NCBI RefSeq assembly: GCF_030009775.1
Contig: NZ_JASCTH010000002.1
Span: 1-64,000, forward strand
DNA length: 64,000 nucleotides
From: Actinoplanes sandaracinus
GTDB lineage: Bacteria > Actinomycetota > Actinomycetes > Mycobacteriales > Micromonosporaceae
Direction of reading: 5' to 3'
Shown here: positions 29,318 through 37,723 of the stretch, one piece after another
Position numbering within the stretch: the stretch's first letter is position 1
Layout: every line of letters starts with the position of its first letter
Translations under genes and position numbers: made by a program
Notes under the pieces: generated by a model
What the model was told of the DNA's origin: nothing
The model's database searches: none
Seen by the model: the letters and a program-made list of their open reading frames with translations, nothing else

Positions 29318-31042
29318 TCACCGGGCCAGTTCGGTCACCCGGGACTCACGGACCACGGTGACCCGGATCTGACCCGGATAGGTCAGCTCCTCCTCGATCT
29401 GCTTCGCCACATCACGGGCGAGCACGGCGGCGCCGATGTCGTCGATGTCGTCCGGCCGCACCATCACCCGGATCTCGCGGCCGGCCTGCATCGCGAAGAC
29501 CTTCTCCACCCCGGCCTTCCCGCCGGCGATCTCCTCGATCCGCTCCAGACGCTTGACGTACGCCTCCAAGCTTTCCCGCCGAGCCCCCGGCCGCCCACCG
29601 GAACAGGCGTCCGCGGCCTGCGTCAGCACCGCCTCGATGGTCTGCGGCGGCACCTCGTTGTGATGTGCCTCGATCGCGTGGACGACATCCTCGTGCTCGC
29701 CGTACTTCCGGGCCATGTCGGCGCCGATCAGGGCGTGGCTGCCCTCCACCTCGTGAGTCAGCGCCTTGCCGATGTCGTGCAGGAACGCCGCCCGCTTCAT
29801 CGTCGGCACGTCCAGGCCCAGCTCAGCCGCCATGATCCCGGCGATGTGGGCGGTCTCCACCAGGTGCTTCAGGACGTTCTGGCCATAACTGGTGCGGTAC
29901 CGCAGCCGGCCCAGCAGCTTCGCCAGCTCCGGGTGGATGGTGGTGATCCCGACGTCGACCAGAGCCTCCTCGGCCGCCCGGTCGCAGAGGCGCTCCACCT
30001 CGTTCTTGGCGCTGTCGAAGACCTCCTCGATCCGGTGCGGGTGGATCCGGCCGTCCAGCACCAGCTTCTCCAGCGTGAGCCGGCCCACCTCCCGGCGCAC
30101 CGGATCGAAGCAGGACAGCAGCACCGCCTCCGGAGTGTCATCGATGATCAGGTTGACGCCGGTGGTCGACTCGAACGCCCGGATGTTGCGGCCCTCACGG
30201 CCGATGATCCGGCCCTTCATCTCGTCGCTCGGCAGATGCAGGACGCTGACCACGCTCTCCGCGGTCTGCTCACTGGCGATGCGCTGGATGGCGTCGACCA
30301 CGATGTGCCGGGCCCGGGTGTCGGCGGTGCTCCTCGCGTCGGTCTCGATGTCCCGGACCAGGATCGCGGCCTCCCGCTTCGCCTGCCCCTCGATCGCCTC
30401 GATTAACTCGGTGCGGGCCGACTCCGCGGTCAGCCCGGCGATCCGCTCCAGCTCCCGGCGCCGGACCTCCTCCGCCTTGGCCAGTTCGGTCTCCCGCCTC
30501 GCCAGAGCAGCCTCACGCCCGGACAGATCCGACTCCAGCGCGGCCAGGCGGCGCTCCCGCTCGACCAGGCGCTCCACCTCTTCGCTGTGCAGCCGCTCCC
30601 GCTCGTCGATCCGGGCGGCGCGACGCTCCACCTCCGCCGCCTGCTCCTTCGCCGTGGCGTTCAGCAGCGCGATCTCCCGCTCCCCGGACCGGCGGGCGGC
30701 GGCACGAACCTGCTCGGCGTCCGCCTCGGCCTGACGGTGAGCGTGCTCCAGGATGGTGTCGGCCTCACTGTGGGCCGTCTCCAGAACCCGGCGAGCCTCG
30801 GCGCGGGCCGCACTCGCCTCAGCCTTGGCGGCGGCGGCCTCCGCGCGTACCGAAGCGGCCTTCGCGTTCGCGTCCTCGACCTTCGCCTGCGCGTCGCCGA
30901 CCGCCTGTTCCTGCCGTTCCTGGGCGTCCTGCCGGTCGGCGCGCAACTGGCGCAGCGCCCGCGTCCCGAGGACCAGCCCGGCTATCACCGATGCGGCAAG
31001 CACGATGATCGCAACCACGAGCACCCAGTCCACGGGGTCCAT
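29318..31042 (-). CDS. rny: Ribonuclease Y
   Basis: 574 residues from the ATG at 31042. One N-terminal transmembrane anchor (WVLVVAIIVLAASVIAGLVLG), a long Ala/Arg/Glu-rich coiled coil to about residue 250, a KH RNA-binding domain (DEMKGRIIGREGRNIRAFES), and an HD phosphohydrolase domain (TMKRAAFLHDIGKALTHEVE with the His-Asp metal ligands, then VVHAIEAHHNEV). RNase Y is a membrane-bound endoribonuclease initiating mRNA decay. The window also contains the end of RNase J, so both enzymes of the Gram-positive-type degradosome are present. The open frame beyond 31042 (24 codons) lacks support. Confidence 0.94.
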   Translation of the reverse strand: MDPVDWVLVVAIIVLAASVIAGLVLGTRALRQLRADRQDAQERQEQAVGDAQAKVEDANAKAASVRAEAAAAKAEASAARAEARRVLETAHSEADTILEHAHRQAEADAEQVRAAARRSGEREIALLNATAKEQAAEVERRAARIDERERLHSEEVERLVERERRLAALESDLSGREAALARRETELAKAEEVRRRELERIAGLTAESARTELIEAIEGQAKREAAILVRDIETDARSTADTRARHIVVDAIQRIASEQTAESVVSVLHLPSDEMKGRIIGREGRNIRAFESTTGVNLIIDDTPEAVLLSCFDPVRREVGRLTLEKLVLDGRIHPHRIEEVFDSAKNEVERLCDRAAEEALVDVGITTIHPELAKLLGRLRYRTSYGQNVLKHLVETAHIAGIMAAELGLDVPTMKRAAFLHDIGKALTHEVEGSHALIGADMARKYGEHEDVVHAIEAHHNEVPPQTIEAVLTQAADACSGGRPGARRESLEAYVKRLERIEEIAGGKAGVEKVFAMQAGREIRVMVRPDDIDDIGAAVLARDVAKQIEEELTYPGQIRVTVVRESRVTELAR

Positions 31043-31429
31043 CACGCCGCGTCTCCCTTCGGCCGCCGGCGCGGTGCACACGCGCGCGGGCATCTCTGCG
31101 GGATGCCCGACCAAGGCAGATGACCGCGGGCGGCACCGGGCCCGGGTTTACGCGCACCGCCGTCGGCCACCCCGAGCCTCCAGTCTCCGTCCCCGCGGCG
31201 CCCGCCGCCCGGCTTGCGCCCGGCCGGCACCATGTGCCCGCCGAACCAGCCTGCGCTGGATCGCCGGCCGCGTCGCCGTCTGGTCCGCGCCGGCTGATCG
31301 GCCTGCGCTTTCCATCCGGCTGCCCGGCCATTCCGCTGGCCAGCCGGTCGGGCTGCGCTTCCGCTTGCCGGCGCTTGCCGTCCGGAGTCGCGACGGTCGT
31401 CCGGCTGGCTTCAGCCGTCTAGCCTCGCG

Positions 31430-31480
31430 GCTGGGCCATCCGACCCCGCTGGGCCATCCGACCCCGCTGGGCCATCTGGC
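31430..31480. repeat. 18-bp tandem repeat, almost three copies
   Basis: GCTGGGCCATCCGACCCC at 31430-31447 and 31448-31465 are identical; a third copy from 31466 keeps GCTGGGCCATC and then diverges. Further related words (CTGGCTCGG) continue downstream. Confidence 0.75.
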
Positions 31481-32577
31481 TCGGCTGCGGCCGCCAGGCT
31501 CGCCGCTACCGTCCAGCCCCGGCTGGGCCGTCTGGCTCAGCTACAGCCGCCAGGCCTCGCCGCCGTCCGAGCCGGCTGGCTCGGGTCCAGCCGTCTGGCT
31601 CGGCTTCGGCTGTCCGGCTCGGCGTTGGCTCCCGGACGGATGGCTTCAGCTGCCGGCTGCCCGGTTGGCTTCGGCCCCGGCCGGATGGCTTCGGCGTTCG
31701 AGCCGCTGGACGGAGCGGCGCCAGCCCGGCCGTGGAACGGCTGAGCCCGCGACCGCCGGACCGATCGCGGCCGGCTCTCGCCGTGCTTCCGCGCCAGTCC
31801 TGCCCGGTCGCACCGGCATGCCGCCGACGGCCCCGCACGGCTTCCGGTCATCACCGGTCGCCTGAGGCCGCCGTCGCGCCCGGGTTGGAGAACCCGGCCG
31901 CATCGGCATCCGCTGGGCCGCCGGCTCGGCTGCCGCCCGGCGCCTCCGCAGGCGCGACGACCCGGCCCATGCCCGCCGCATGCGCACCGATCAGATCGGT
32001 GACTGCAGCACTCGGGGGGCCATGCCGCCCGCCCGGGCCGAAGAACCTCGAAGGATCTCGAGACGCTCCGTCGGGAGGTGCCGACGGGTCACGCCGCCCA
32101 ATGATGATCTTTCGTCCATCGGTACGACGTTTCCCTGCGTAGCCGTGCCACCGCGATCGCCCCACCGAACGGGAGGCCGTTACGGTCCGTGGGATATGAC
32201 GATGTCTCGAGCGAACGCTGTCGCCCGAGACCCCGTCTGCTCTCCCCCGGCCGGTATCGGTTCCCCCGCCAGTGAGCCGGCCACCGGCCGCTCGAATCAG
32301 GAGTGTGTGGAGTTGTGGGGTTGACCGCCGGTATGTCGCGCCATCGACCGCGCGGTCAGCGGCCGATGAAGGTGCCACTTGAGCGAAATCCGTCCAAGTG
32401 ATGCCGTAATGTAATGCGATCTATGTTGTGCCTGTTGTAAACGATGGTCGAACAAACCTTGTGTAACGCGAGGCTAGGTCGCGAGCACCGCTTCGGTCAA
32501 GGACTCATGATTCGGCAGTGGATAGGACGTAGGGCACAGACTTGCCTACGCCCAGCCCACGATCCCACGGGACATTT

Positions 32578-32781
32578 CTAGACGTACCGTGCGATCACGC
32601 CGTGAAAAACGAGACCCTCCCCAGCCCAGAGCATTATCGCGACCCGCGTCACCACCGAAGCATGTGACACGGAGCGTGACAACCGACCGAAGTAACGGAG
32701 CGTATCAGCCACCTCGGCTCGGAGCCGCCGCGTGATATCGACCCGAACAGGTGCCTGAGGAACGATCCTCACATCCCTGAT
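32578..32781 (-). CDS. Possible small protein in the rny-recX gap
   Basis: 67 residues from the ATG at 32781 (an upstream ATG at 32832 would give 84). MIRDVRIVPQAPVRVDITRR, a helical middle (LRAEVADTLRYFGRL) and an amphipathic to hydrophobic end (VTRVAIMLWAGEGLVFHGV). No family recognised and no good ribosome site. About two thirds of third codon positions are G or C by eye, well below neighbours, so it is either foreign, a decayed remnant or simply noncoding. Confidence 0.25.
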   Translation of the reverse strand: MRDVRIVPQAPVRVDITRRLRAEVADTLRYFGRLSRSVSHASVVTRVAIMLWAGEGLVFHGVIARYV

Positions 32782-33048
32782 CATATCGGCGTCCGCCCTG
32801 GTTACGGCCTCAATGCCACGGCTGCTCACCACTCGCCGACTGCCGCGCTCCCGGCACGCTTCCTTCGCCGATCATCCCCGGGGTGCGAGGTGTTCATACC
32901 CACACCCACCACCTCGGTCGACGATCGCCCCACTCGCCGCGCCGCCACTCCGAGTCTGGTCGCCGGCCGGACCGGAGCGCGCACTGGCCGCGAGGCGCGG
33001 GCCGCCGAGCCTGGGTTTCCCGTAGGGCTCATCGCGCCAGCCCGCAGG

Positions 33049-33143
33049 GATCACCGCCGTAGCCCCGGTCACCGCCGTAGCCCCGCAGAGGGTCACCGGC
33101 GCAGTCCCGCGGCCGCCGCCGTAGCCCCCGGTCACCGCCGTAG
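33049..33143. repeat. Degenerate ~19-bp tandem repeat GTCACCGCCGTAGCCCCG, about five copies
   Basis: Copies begin at 33049, 33068, 33091, 33111 and 33131; the first two and the last keep TCACCGCCGTAG exactly, the third and fourth carry substitutions (GTCACCGGCGCAGTCCCG, GCCGCCGCCGTAGCCCCC). Noncoding, 150 nt downstream of recX. Confidence 0.7.
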
Positions 33144-33292
33144 GTCAACGTGACAGGTTGCCAGGACCACCGCGGGGAGACGGGCGCGGCCGTCAACGCG
33201 TCAGAACGCACAGACCCCGGCTACGCGAGGGGTACAGCCCTGAACGCCAGGAGACCCTGCTTCTCCAGCCGCCCGCAGCAGAGAGCGAGCGC

Positions 33293-34048
33293 TCAGGACT
33301 GCAGGCCGTCAGCCTCGTCGGCGAGGGCGTCAGCGTCGATCGCCTCAGCGAACTCCGCGGCCTCGGCATCGCGGGCTGCCAGCGCGTCCTTCACGGCGCC
33401 GATGGCCACACCGGCTGGATAACCCTTGCGAGCCAGCATCGCGACGAGTCGCCGGAATATCGCGTCAGGCGCCCCTCGCGCGGTGCGGAGCTTACGGTCC
33501 ACCAGCGCCCGAGCCGTCTCGGCTTCCGACTCGTCGTCGACGGCCTCCAGTGCCTCGCCTGCCACTTCCGCGTCGACGCCGCGCTGCCGCAACTCGTTGG
33601 CGAGCGCACGCCGGGCCAACCCTCGGCCCTGATGCCGGCTGGAGACCCAGGCACGGGCGAAGGCCGCGTCGTCGATGATGCCGACTTCGTCATACCGGTC
33701 GAGGACCTCGGCGATCACCTCCTCCGAGATCTCCTTGCGGATCAGCACCTTCGTCAGCTCGGCACGGGTCCGCGGGCGGACCGCCAGCTGGCGGAGGCAG
33801 ATCTCCCGGGCGACCTCTGACTCGCTCCGCGGCGGGGACTCGCCGCCGCGGCTGCCGGACGGGGTTTCGGACCCGCCGTCGGCTCGGGTATCACCCGAAA
33901 AGGTGGAACCCGGCGCGCCACGCCGACCGCGACGCGCGGTGGCACGTCGCGGCTCCCCGGCATCACCGTCTGATGACGTCTCGGCACCGGCCCGGGGCGG
34001 GATGGCATCCCATCCTCGCCCGGACCGTGCGCCACGTCGTCCGGCCAT
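33293..34048 (-). CDS. recX: Regulatory protein RecX
   Basis: 251 residues. The RecX part is the C-terminal ~170 residues: three tandem three-helix repeats (AREICLRQLAVRPRTRAELT; DAAFARAWVSSRHQGRGLARRAL; LVAMLARKGYPAGVAIGAV). RecX binds RecA filaments and limits their extension. The first ~80 residues are disordered, Arg/Gly/Ser-rich and family-variable. ATG at 34048 lies 14 nt after the recA stop; a GTG at 34051 precedes it directly. The recA-recX order is the actinobacterial norm and implies co-expression under SOS control. Confidence 0.92.
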   Translation of the reverse strand: MAGRRGARSGRGWDAIPPRAGAETSSDGDAGEPRRATARRGRRGAPGSTFSGDTRADGGSETPSGSRGGESPPRSESEVAREICLRQLAVRPRTRAELTKVLIRKEISEEVIAEVLDRYDEVGIIDDAAFARAWVSSRHQGRGLARRALANELRQRGVDAEVAGEALEAVDDESEAETARALVDRKLRTARGAPDAIFRRLVAMLARKGYPAGVAIGAVKDALAARDAEAAEFAEAIDADALADEADGLQS

Positions 34049-34062
34049 CACGGATTACCGGA

Positions 34063-35112
34063 TCAGAAGTCGACCGGCGGCAGCTCAGGGCCACCGGCGG
34101 CGTCGCCGGCACCCGCCTGGCCGACACCGAGCTTCTCGAGGATCTTCTTCTCGATCTCGGCGGCCACGTCGGGGTTCTCCTTGAGGAACTCCCGGGCCTT
34201 CTCCTTGCCCTGGCCGAGCTGGTCGCCGTCATAGGTGTACCAGGCGCCCGACTTGCGGATGATGTTCTGCTCGACACCGACGTCGATGAGCGAGCCCTCA
34301 CGGGAGATGCCCTTGCCATACATGATGTCGAACTCGGCCTGCTTGAACGGCGCGGCCACCTTGTTCTTGACGACCTTGACCCGGGTGCGGTTGCCGATGA
34401 CGTCGGTGCCGTCCTTCAGGCTCTCGATGCGCCGGACGTCGAGGCGGACCGACGAGTAGAACTTCAGCGCGCGGCCACCGGTCGTGGTCTCGGGCGAGCC
34501 GAACATGACGCCGATCTTCTCGCGGAGCTGGTTGATGAAGATCGCGGTCGTGCCCGAGTTGCTGAGGATGCCGGTGATCTTCCGAAGCGCCTGGCTCATC
34601 AGGCGGGCCTGGAGACCGACGTGGCTGTCGCCCATCTCACCCTCGATCTCGGCACGCGGCACGAGGGCGGCGACCGAGTCGATCACGATGATGTCGAGCG
34701 CGCCGGAGCGGATCAGCATGTCCGCGATTTCGAGCGCCTGCTCACCGGTGTCGGGCTGCGAGATGAGAAGGGCGTCGGTGTCGACGCCGAGGGCCCGCGC
34801 GTAGTCAGGATCGAGAGCGTGCTCCGCGTCGATGAACGCCGCGATGCCGCCGGCCTTCTGCGCGTTGGCCACCGCGTGCAGGGCGACCGTCGTCTTACCG
34901 CTCGACTCCGGACCGTAGATCTCGATGACCCGGCCGCGCGGCAGGCCACCGACGCCGAGGGCCACATCGAGGGCGATGGAGCTGGTGGGGATGACGGCGG
35001 TCTGCACGACCGGCCGCTCCCCGAGCCTCATCACCGAGCCCTTGCCGAACTGCTTGTCGATCTGTGCCAGCGCCAGTTCGAGCGCTTTCTCCCGATCAGG
35101 TCCTGCAGCCAT
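34063..35112 (-). CDS. recA: Recombinase RecA
   Basis: 349 residues, the family length, with no intein. Walker [15 protein letters not shown] near residue 68, [13 protein letters not shown], the L1/L2 region ([39 protein letters not shown]), Walker [11 protein letters not shown]. RecA forms the strand-exchange filament and triggers LexA cleavage. Start: ATG at 35112 with AGGGG 8-9 nt upstream gives [15 protein letters not shown]; the longer frame upstream overlaps the promoter. Two LexA-box-like sites lie at 35253-35268 and 35285-35300. Confidence 0.97.
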   Translation of the reverse strand: MAAGPDREKALELALAQIDKQFGKGSVMRLGERPVVQTAVIPTSSIALDVALGVGGLPRGRVIEIYGPESSGKTTVALHAVANAQKAGGIAAFIDAEHALDPDYARALGVDTDALLISQPDTGEQALEIADMLIRSGALDIIVIDSVAALVPRAEIEGEMGDSHVGLQARLMSQALRKITGILSNSGTTAIFINQLREKIGVMFGSPETTTGGRALKFYSSVRLDVRRIESLKDGTDVIGNRTRVKVVKNKVAAPFKQAEFDIMYGKGISREGSLIDVGVEQNIIRKSGAWYTYDGDQLGQGKEKAREFLKENPDVAAEIEKKILEKLGVGQAGAGDAAGGPELPPVDF

Positions 35113-35252
35113 TCCCGACACCCCTGTATTCGACTTCATACTCTTCGTCGACGCGCTCTTGTTCACCACGGTCGACACGTTAGGCGGTGGGTACGACAAA
35201 AATCCTCCGCCCTGTCGTGTGCTGTGGATGACCGAGCCGCTGTGGACAATAG

Positions 35253-35268
35253 CCGAACACCTGTACGA
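35253..35268. promoter_or_regulatory. LexA box candidate upstream of recA
   Basis: CCGAAC-ACCT-GTACGA, 10 of 12 fixed positions of TCGAAC-N4-GTTCGA, 141 nt before the recA start. Confidence 0.55.
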
Positions 35269-35284
35269 CGATCGAGTGACACGC

Positions 35285-35300
35285 CAGAACAGACGTACGA
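35285..35300. promoter_or_regulatory. Second, weaker LexA box candidate upstream of recA
   Basis: CAGAAC-AGAC-GTACGA, 9 of 12 fixed positions. Its start is 32 bp from the first box, close to three helical turns, so two LexA dimers would lie on the same face. Confidence 0.35.
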
Positions 35301-35308
35301 ACAGCAGC

Positions 35309-35509
35309 TCAACGCAGTCGTGAGGGCACCCGATCGGGGTACGCCGCCACCACCGCGCGCCAGATGGTAGCCGTCTCGACACCCTTGGTGATGGCCTCGT
35401 CGATGGTCCGCCCGCCGAGCTCGGTGAAGGAGTGATCGGCGGCGAAACTTCGGACATAGGCGGAGCCGAAGCTCTGTTCCAGGCGTTCCCACAATTCTGT
35501 CAACCGCAC
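35309..35509 (-). CDS. DUF3046 small conserved protein
   Basis: 66 residues from the GTG at 35509. Matches the actinobacterial DUF3046 family found directly upstream of recA (Rv2738c in M. tuberculosis): [55 protein letters not shown]. Function unknown. The longer open frame upstream (to 35836) is not conserved and overlaps the uracil-DNA glycosylase gene. The recA promoter region starts immediately after its stop. Confidence 0.88.
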   Translation of the reverse strand: MRLTELWERLEQSFGSAYVRSFAADHSFTELGGRTIDEAITKGVETATIWRAVVAAYPDRVPSRLR

Positions 35510-35544
35510 CGGCAAAGGGTACCCAGAAGCGACGCCCGGCGACC

Positions 35545-36207
35545 TCAGGCGACGGCGGCGGCCGCCACCTTGAGGTCGTCGACGAGACCCTGGTACGCGG
35601 CGTCCCGGTCGTCGGCCCGCAGGACCGCCGACGGGTGGATCGTGGCCAGCGCCTGGATGTCCTCGACCGGGAAGTCCTCCGGGTGCTGGGCCGAGGCGGG
35701 CCAGGGCATCAACTGCCCGCGCGACCGGGTCACCCGGAACGACGGCCCGAGCAGCGCCTTGCCCGCGGTCGCACCGAGGATGACCACCAATTGAGGCTTG
35801 AGCAGCGAGAACTCGGAAACGAGCCAGGGCCGGCAAGCGGCGATATGCGCCGGCCCCGGGCTCTGGTGGATCCGCCGGGCGCCCCGCGTCTCGAAACGGA
35901 AGTGCTTCACCGCGTTCGTGATGTAGAGGTCGGAGGGATCGAGCCCGGCATCGTCCACGGCCTCGCGGAGCAGATGGCCGGCCGGCCCCACGAACGGGAG
36001 GCCCCGCCGGTCCTCGACGTCGCCGGGCTGCTCACCGACGAAGACGACCTTCGCGTGTGGCGCCCCACGGCCGAAGACGGTCTGTGTCGCATCTGCGAAG
36101 AGCTCGCAGCCCTGGCAGTCCGCGGCCGCGGACTTCAACTCGTCGATGCTCCGGGGGTGCTGTGGCACCCACTGCTGTGCGCCCGCCGGCGGCTCCGTCC
36201 ATGGCAT
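35545..36207 (-). CDS. udgX: UdgX-type uracil-DNA binding protein/glycosylase
   Basis: 220 residues of the family-4-like UDG fold. Motif A is GEQPGDVEDRRGLPFVGP, and HPSAVLRA near the C-terminus is motif B. The inserted loop RGARRIHQSPGP corresponds to the R-loop of UdgX, whose His (in RIH) forms a covalent bond with DNA at excised uracil in M. smegmatis UdgX; ordinary family-4 enzymes lack it. Only three cysteines are present (CQGC near residues 31-34 and AACRPW near 126); VKHF has His where family 4 has the fourth cluster Cys. It lies 35 nt upstream of the DUF3046 gene, next to recA, which fits a DNA-repair role. Confidence 0.88.
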   Translation of the reverse strand: MPWTEPPAGAQQWVPQHPRSIDELKSAAADCQGCELFADATQTVFGRGAPHAKVVFVGEQPGDVEDRRGLPFVGPAGHLLREAVDDAGLDPSDLYITNAVKHFRFETRGARRIHQSPGPAHIAACRPWLVSEFSLLKPQLVVILGATAGKALLGPSFRVTRSRGQLMPWPASAQHPEDFPVEDIQALATIHPSAVLRADDRDAAYQGLVDDLKVAAAAVA

Positions 36208-36316
36208 GGCACCGTTCTACCCGTACCCCCCGACAACATTCCGCCCGGTTTCCCCCTGGAGGGGGACACCGAACCGCCCCACCGGCCGGTTCGAGCGGGG
36301 CGGCGCGGCGGAACTC

Positions 36317-37663
36317 TCACCTCATCGGCGAGGTGATGCCGGCCGGACGGACGGCGGACGCCACCGCTCGCGCCAGCTCCGCCGTCTCCCCGTGCGCCAG
36401 GGTGCTGATCGTGATGCGGATCCCCGGTGGTGACTCCAGGCGGAAGAGCGCGCCCGGAGCGACCGCGTAGCCCCGGTCGCGGAGTGCCGCGATCGCCCTG
36501 GTCTCGTCCGGCACGGGGACCCAGACGTTGATGCCGGTGTCGCCGAACGCCTCGACCCCCTCCGCCCGGAGGGCCGCACGAAGGGCACGACGGCGTTCGC
36601 CGTAGGCGCCGGCGGCCCGGGCCACCCGGGCGGTCGTCTCCGGGTCACGCCACAGCCGCAGCAGCATCCGCTGCAGGACGGTGGAGACCCAGCCCATGCC
36701 GATACTCATCCGCCCGGCCACCCGTCCGATGGTCGTCTCGTCGCCGGCCAGGACGGCGATGCGCAGGTCGGGGCCGAACGGTTTCGAGGCGGAGCGGACG
36801 AACGCCCAGGACCCCGTCACCGGGCCGATGCAGTGCGGCTCGTGATCGGCCAGCTCAGCGGCATGGTCGTCCTCGACGACCAGCACCCCCGGATGAGCCC
36901 TCAGCAGCTCTCGAAGCTGATCGGCACGGCCGGCGCTCACCGCGGCGCCGGTCGGGTTCTGCGCGCGGACGGTGACGACCACGGCGCGGGCGCCGGAGCG
37001 CAGCGCGGCTGCGAGCGCCTGGGGATCGGGGCCCTGCTCGTCGACGGCCACCGGGGCCGCCCGCATGCCCAGGGCGGCCAGCAGGTCGATCAGGGCCGCC
37101 CAGCCCGGGTCCTCGATCGCGACGGTGTCGCCCGGGCGCAGGTGGGCGTTGAACACCCGCTCGATCGAGTCGAGCGCTCCGGAGGTGACCATGATCTCCG
37201 CTCCGGAGACCGGCACGCCTTCGGCACGGAGTCGGGGGCGCGCGGCGTCGGCCAGCTCGGGCATGGTGACCGCGGACGCGTACCCCTCGGGTGGGTCCAT
37301 GTCGGCCGCGACGGCGGCCATGACCGGAGCCAGGGGCGGCAGCAACCGGACATCGGGCTCGCCGGTGGAGAGATCCCGCAGCCCGGACGGGACCGGAGAA
37401 CGCAGCCCGGCGCGCGGCCCGGCCACGGACGGGCGGGAGCGGACCCGGGTGCCCCGGCGGCCCTCGGTCTCGACCACGCCGCGTTGCCGCAGCTCCTGAT
37501 AGGCCTTGGCGACCGTCGCGGGGCTGACGTGGAGGGCGCCGGCGAGGATCCGCACCGACGGGAGAGCGGCCCCGCTGACCCAATCCCCTCGGAGGACCCC
37601 CGCCTCGATGCTGGCGGAAATCTCAGCGGCGCTCTCGCCACTCACCTGATACTGTTCTGCCAC
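36317..37663 (-). CDS. MocR-type regulator: GntR wHTH fused to a fold-type I aminotransferase domain
   Basis: 448 residues. N-terminal ~75 residues are a GntR winged HTH (LPSVRILAGALHVSPATVAK, AYQELRQRGVVETEGRRGTRV); the rest is an aminotransferase-like domain with VTSGALDSIERVFN, AQNPTGA, LVVEDDHAAEL (the PLP-binding Asp) and FVRSASKPFGPDLRIAVLAG, where the Lys of SASKPFGPD should bind PLP. MocR proteins such as PdxR sense PLP and control vitamin B6 genes. Divergent from a flavin oxidase of the pyridoxamine-phosphate-oxidase fold, 60 nt away, with a 12-bp palindrome between. GTG start at 37663 without a ribosome site, so possibly leaderless. Confidence 0.88.
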   Translation of the reverse strand: MAEQYQVSGESAAEISASIEAGVLRGDWVSGAALPSVRILAGALHVSPATVAKAYQELRQRGVVETEGRRGTRVRSRPSVAGPRAGLRSPVPSGLRDLSTGEPDVRLLPPLAPVMAAVAADMDPPEGYASAVTMPELADAARPRLRAEGVPVSGAEIMVTSGALDSIERVFNAHLRPGDTVAIEDPGWAALIDLLAALGMRAAPVAVDEQGPDPQALAAALRSGARAVVVTVRAQNPTGAAVSAGRADQLRELLRAHPGVLVVEDDHAAELADHEPHCIGPVTGSWAFVRSASKPFGPDLRIAVLAGDETTIGRVAGRMSIGMGWVSTVLQRMLLRLWRDPETTARVARAAGAYGERRRALRAALRAEGVEAFGDTGINVWVPVPDETRAIAALRDRGYAVAPGALFRLESPPGIRITISTLAHGETAELARAVASAVRPAGITSPMR

Positions 37664-37674
37664 AGACGCGATTG

Positions 37675-37686
37675 TGTACTAGTACA
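37675..37686. promoter_or_regulatory. Perfect 12-bp palindrome TGTACTAGTACA in the MocR/oxidase divergent region
   Basis: Self-complementary over all 12 bases; 12 nt from the MocR start and 38 nt from the oxidase start. Position and symmetry make it the best operator candidate for the MocR regulator. Confidence 0.55.
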
Positions 37687-37723
37687 GCTCTCGCAGCAAG
37701 CAGAACCCGCCGCGGAGGCCACG

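Larger units (their letters stand above)
31043..33292. other. 2.25-kb gap between rny and recX, mostly repeat-rich noncoding sequence
   Basis: By far the largest gene-poor stretch of the window. 31043-32330 is a mosaic of degenerate CCGGCTGGCTTCGGC-like words including an 18-bp tandem repeat (31430-31480). 32330-32800 is less GC-rich and may hold a small minus-strand gene (32578-32781). 32800-33292 contains another tandem repeat (33049-33143). Open frames in all six frames are long because of base composition, but none has a family match I recognise plus a ribosome site. May be a decayed gene; I cannot prove it. Confidence 0.5.

Noticed and set aside
31851..32378. 175-residue minus-strand frame in the rny-recX gap
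   Set aside because: Low-complexity Arg/Gly/Ala composition, no ribosome site and no recognisable fold; overlaps competing frames of equal quality.
36833..37723. Upstream extension of the oxidase-GNAT fusion frame
   Set aside because: It runs antisense through the MocR gene; the ATG at 37724 has a ribosome site and starts the conserved part.
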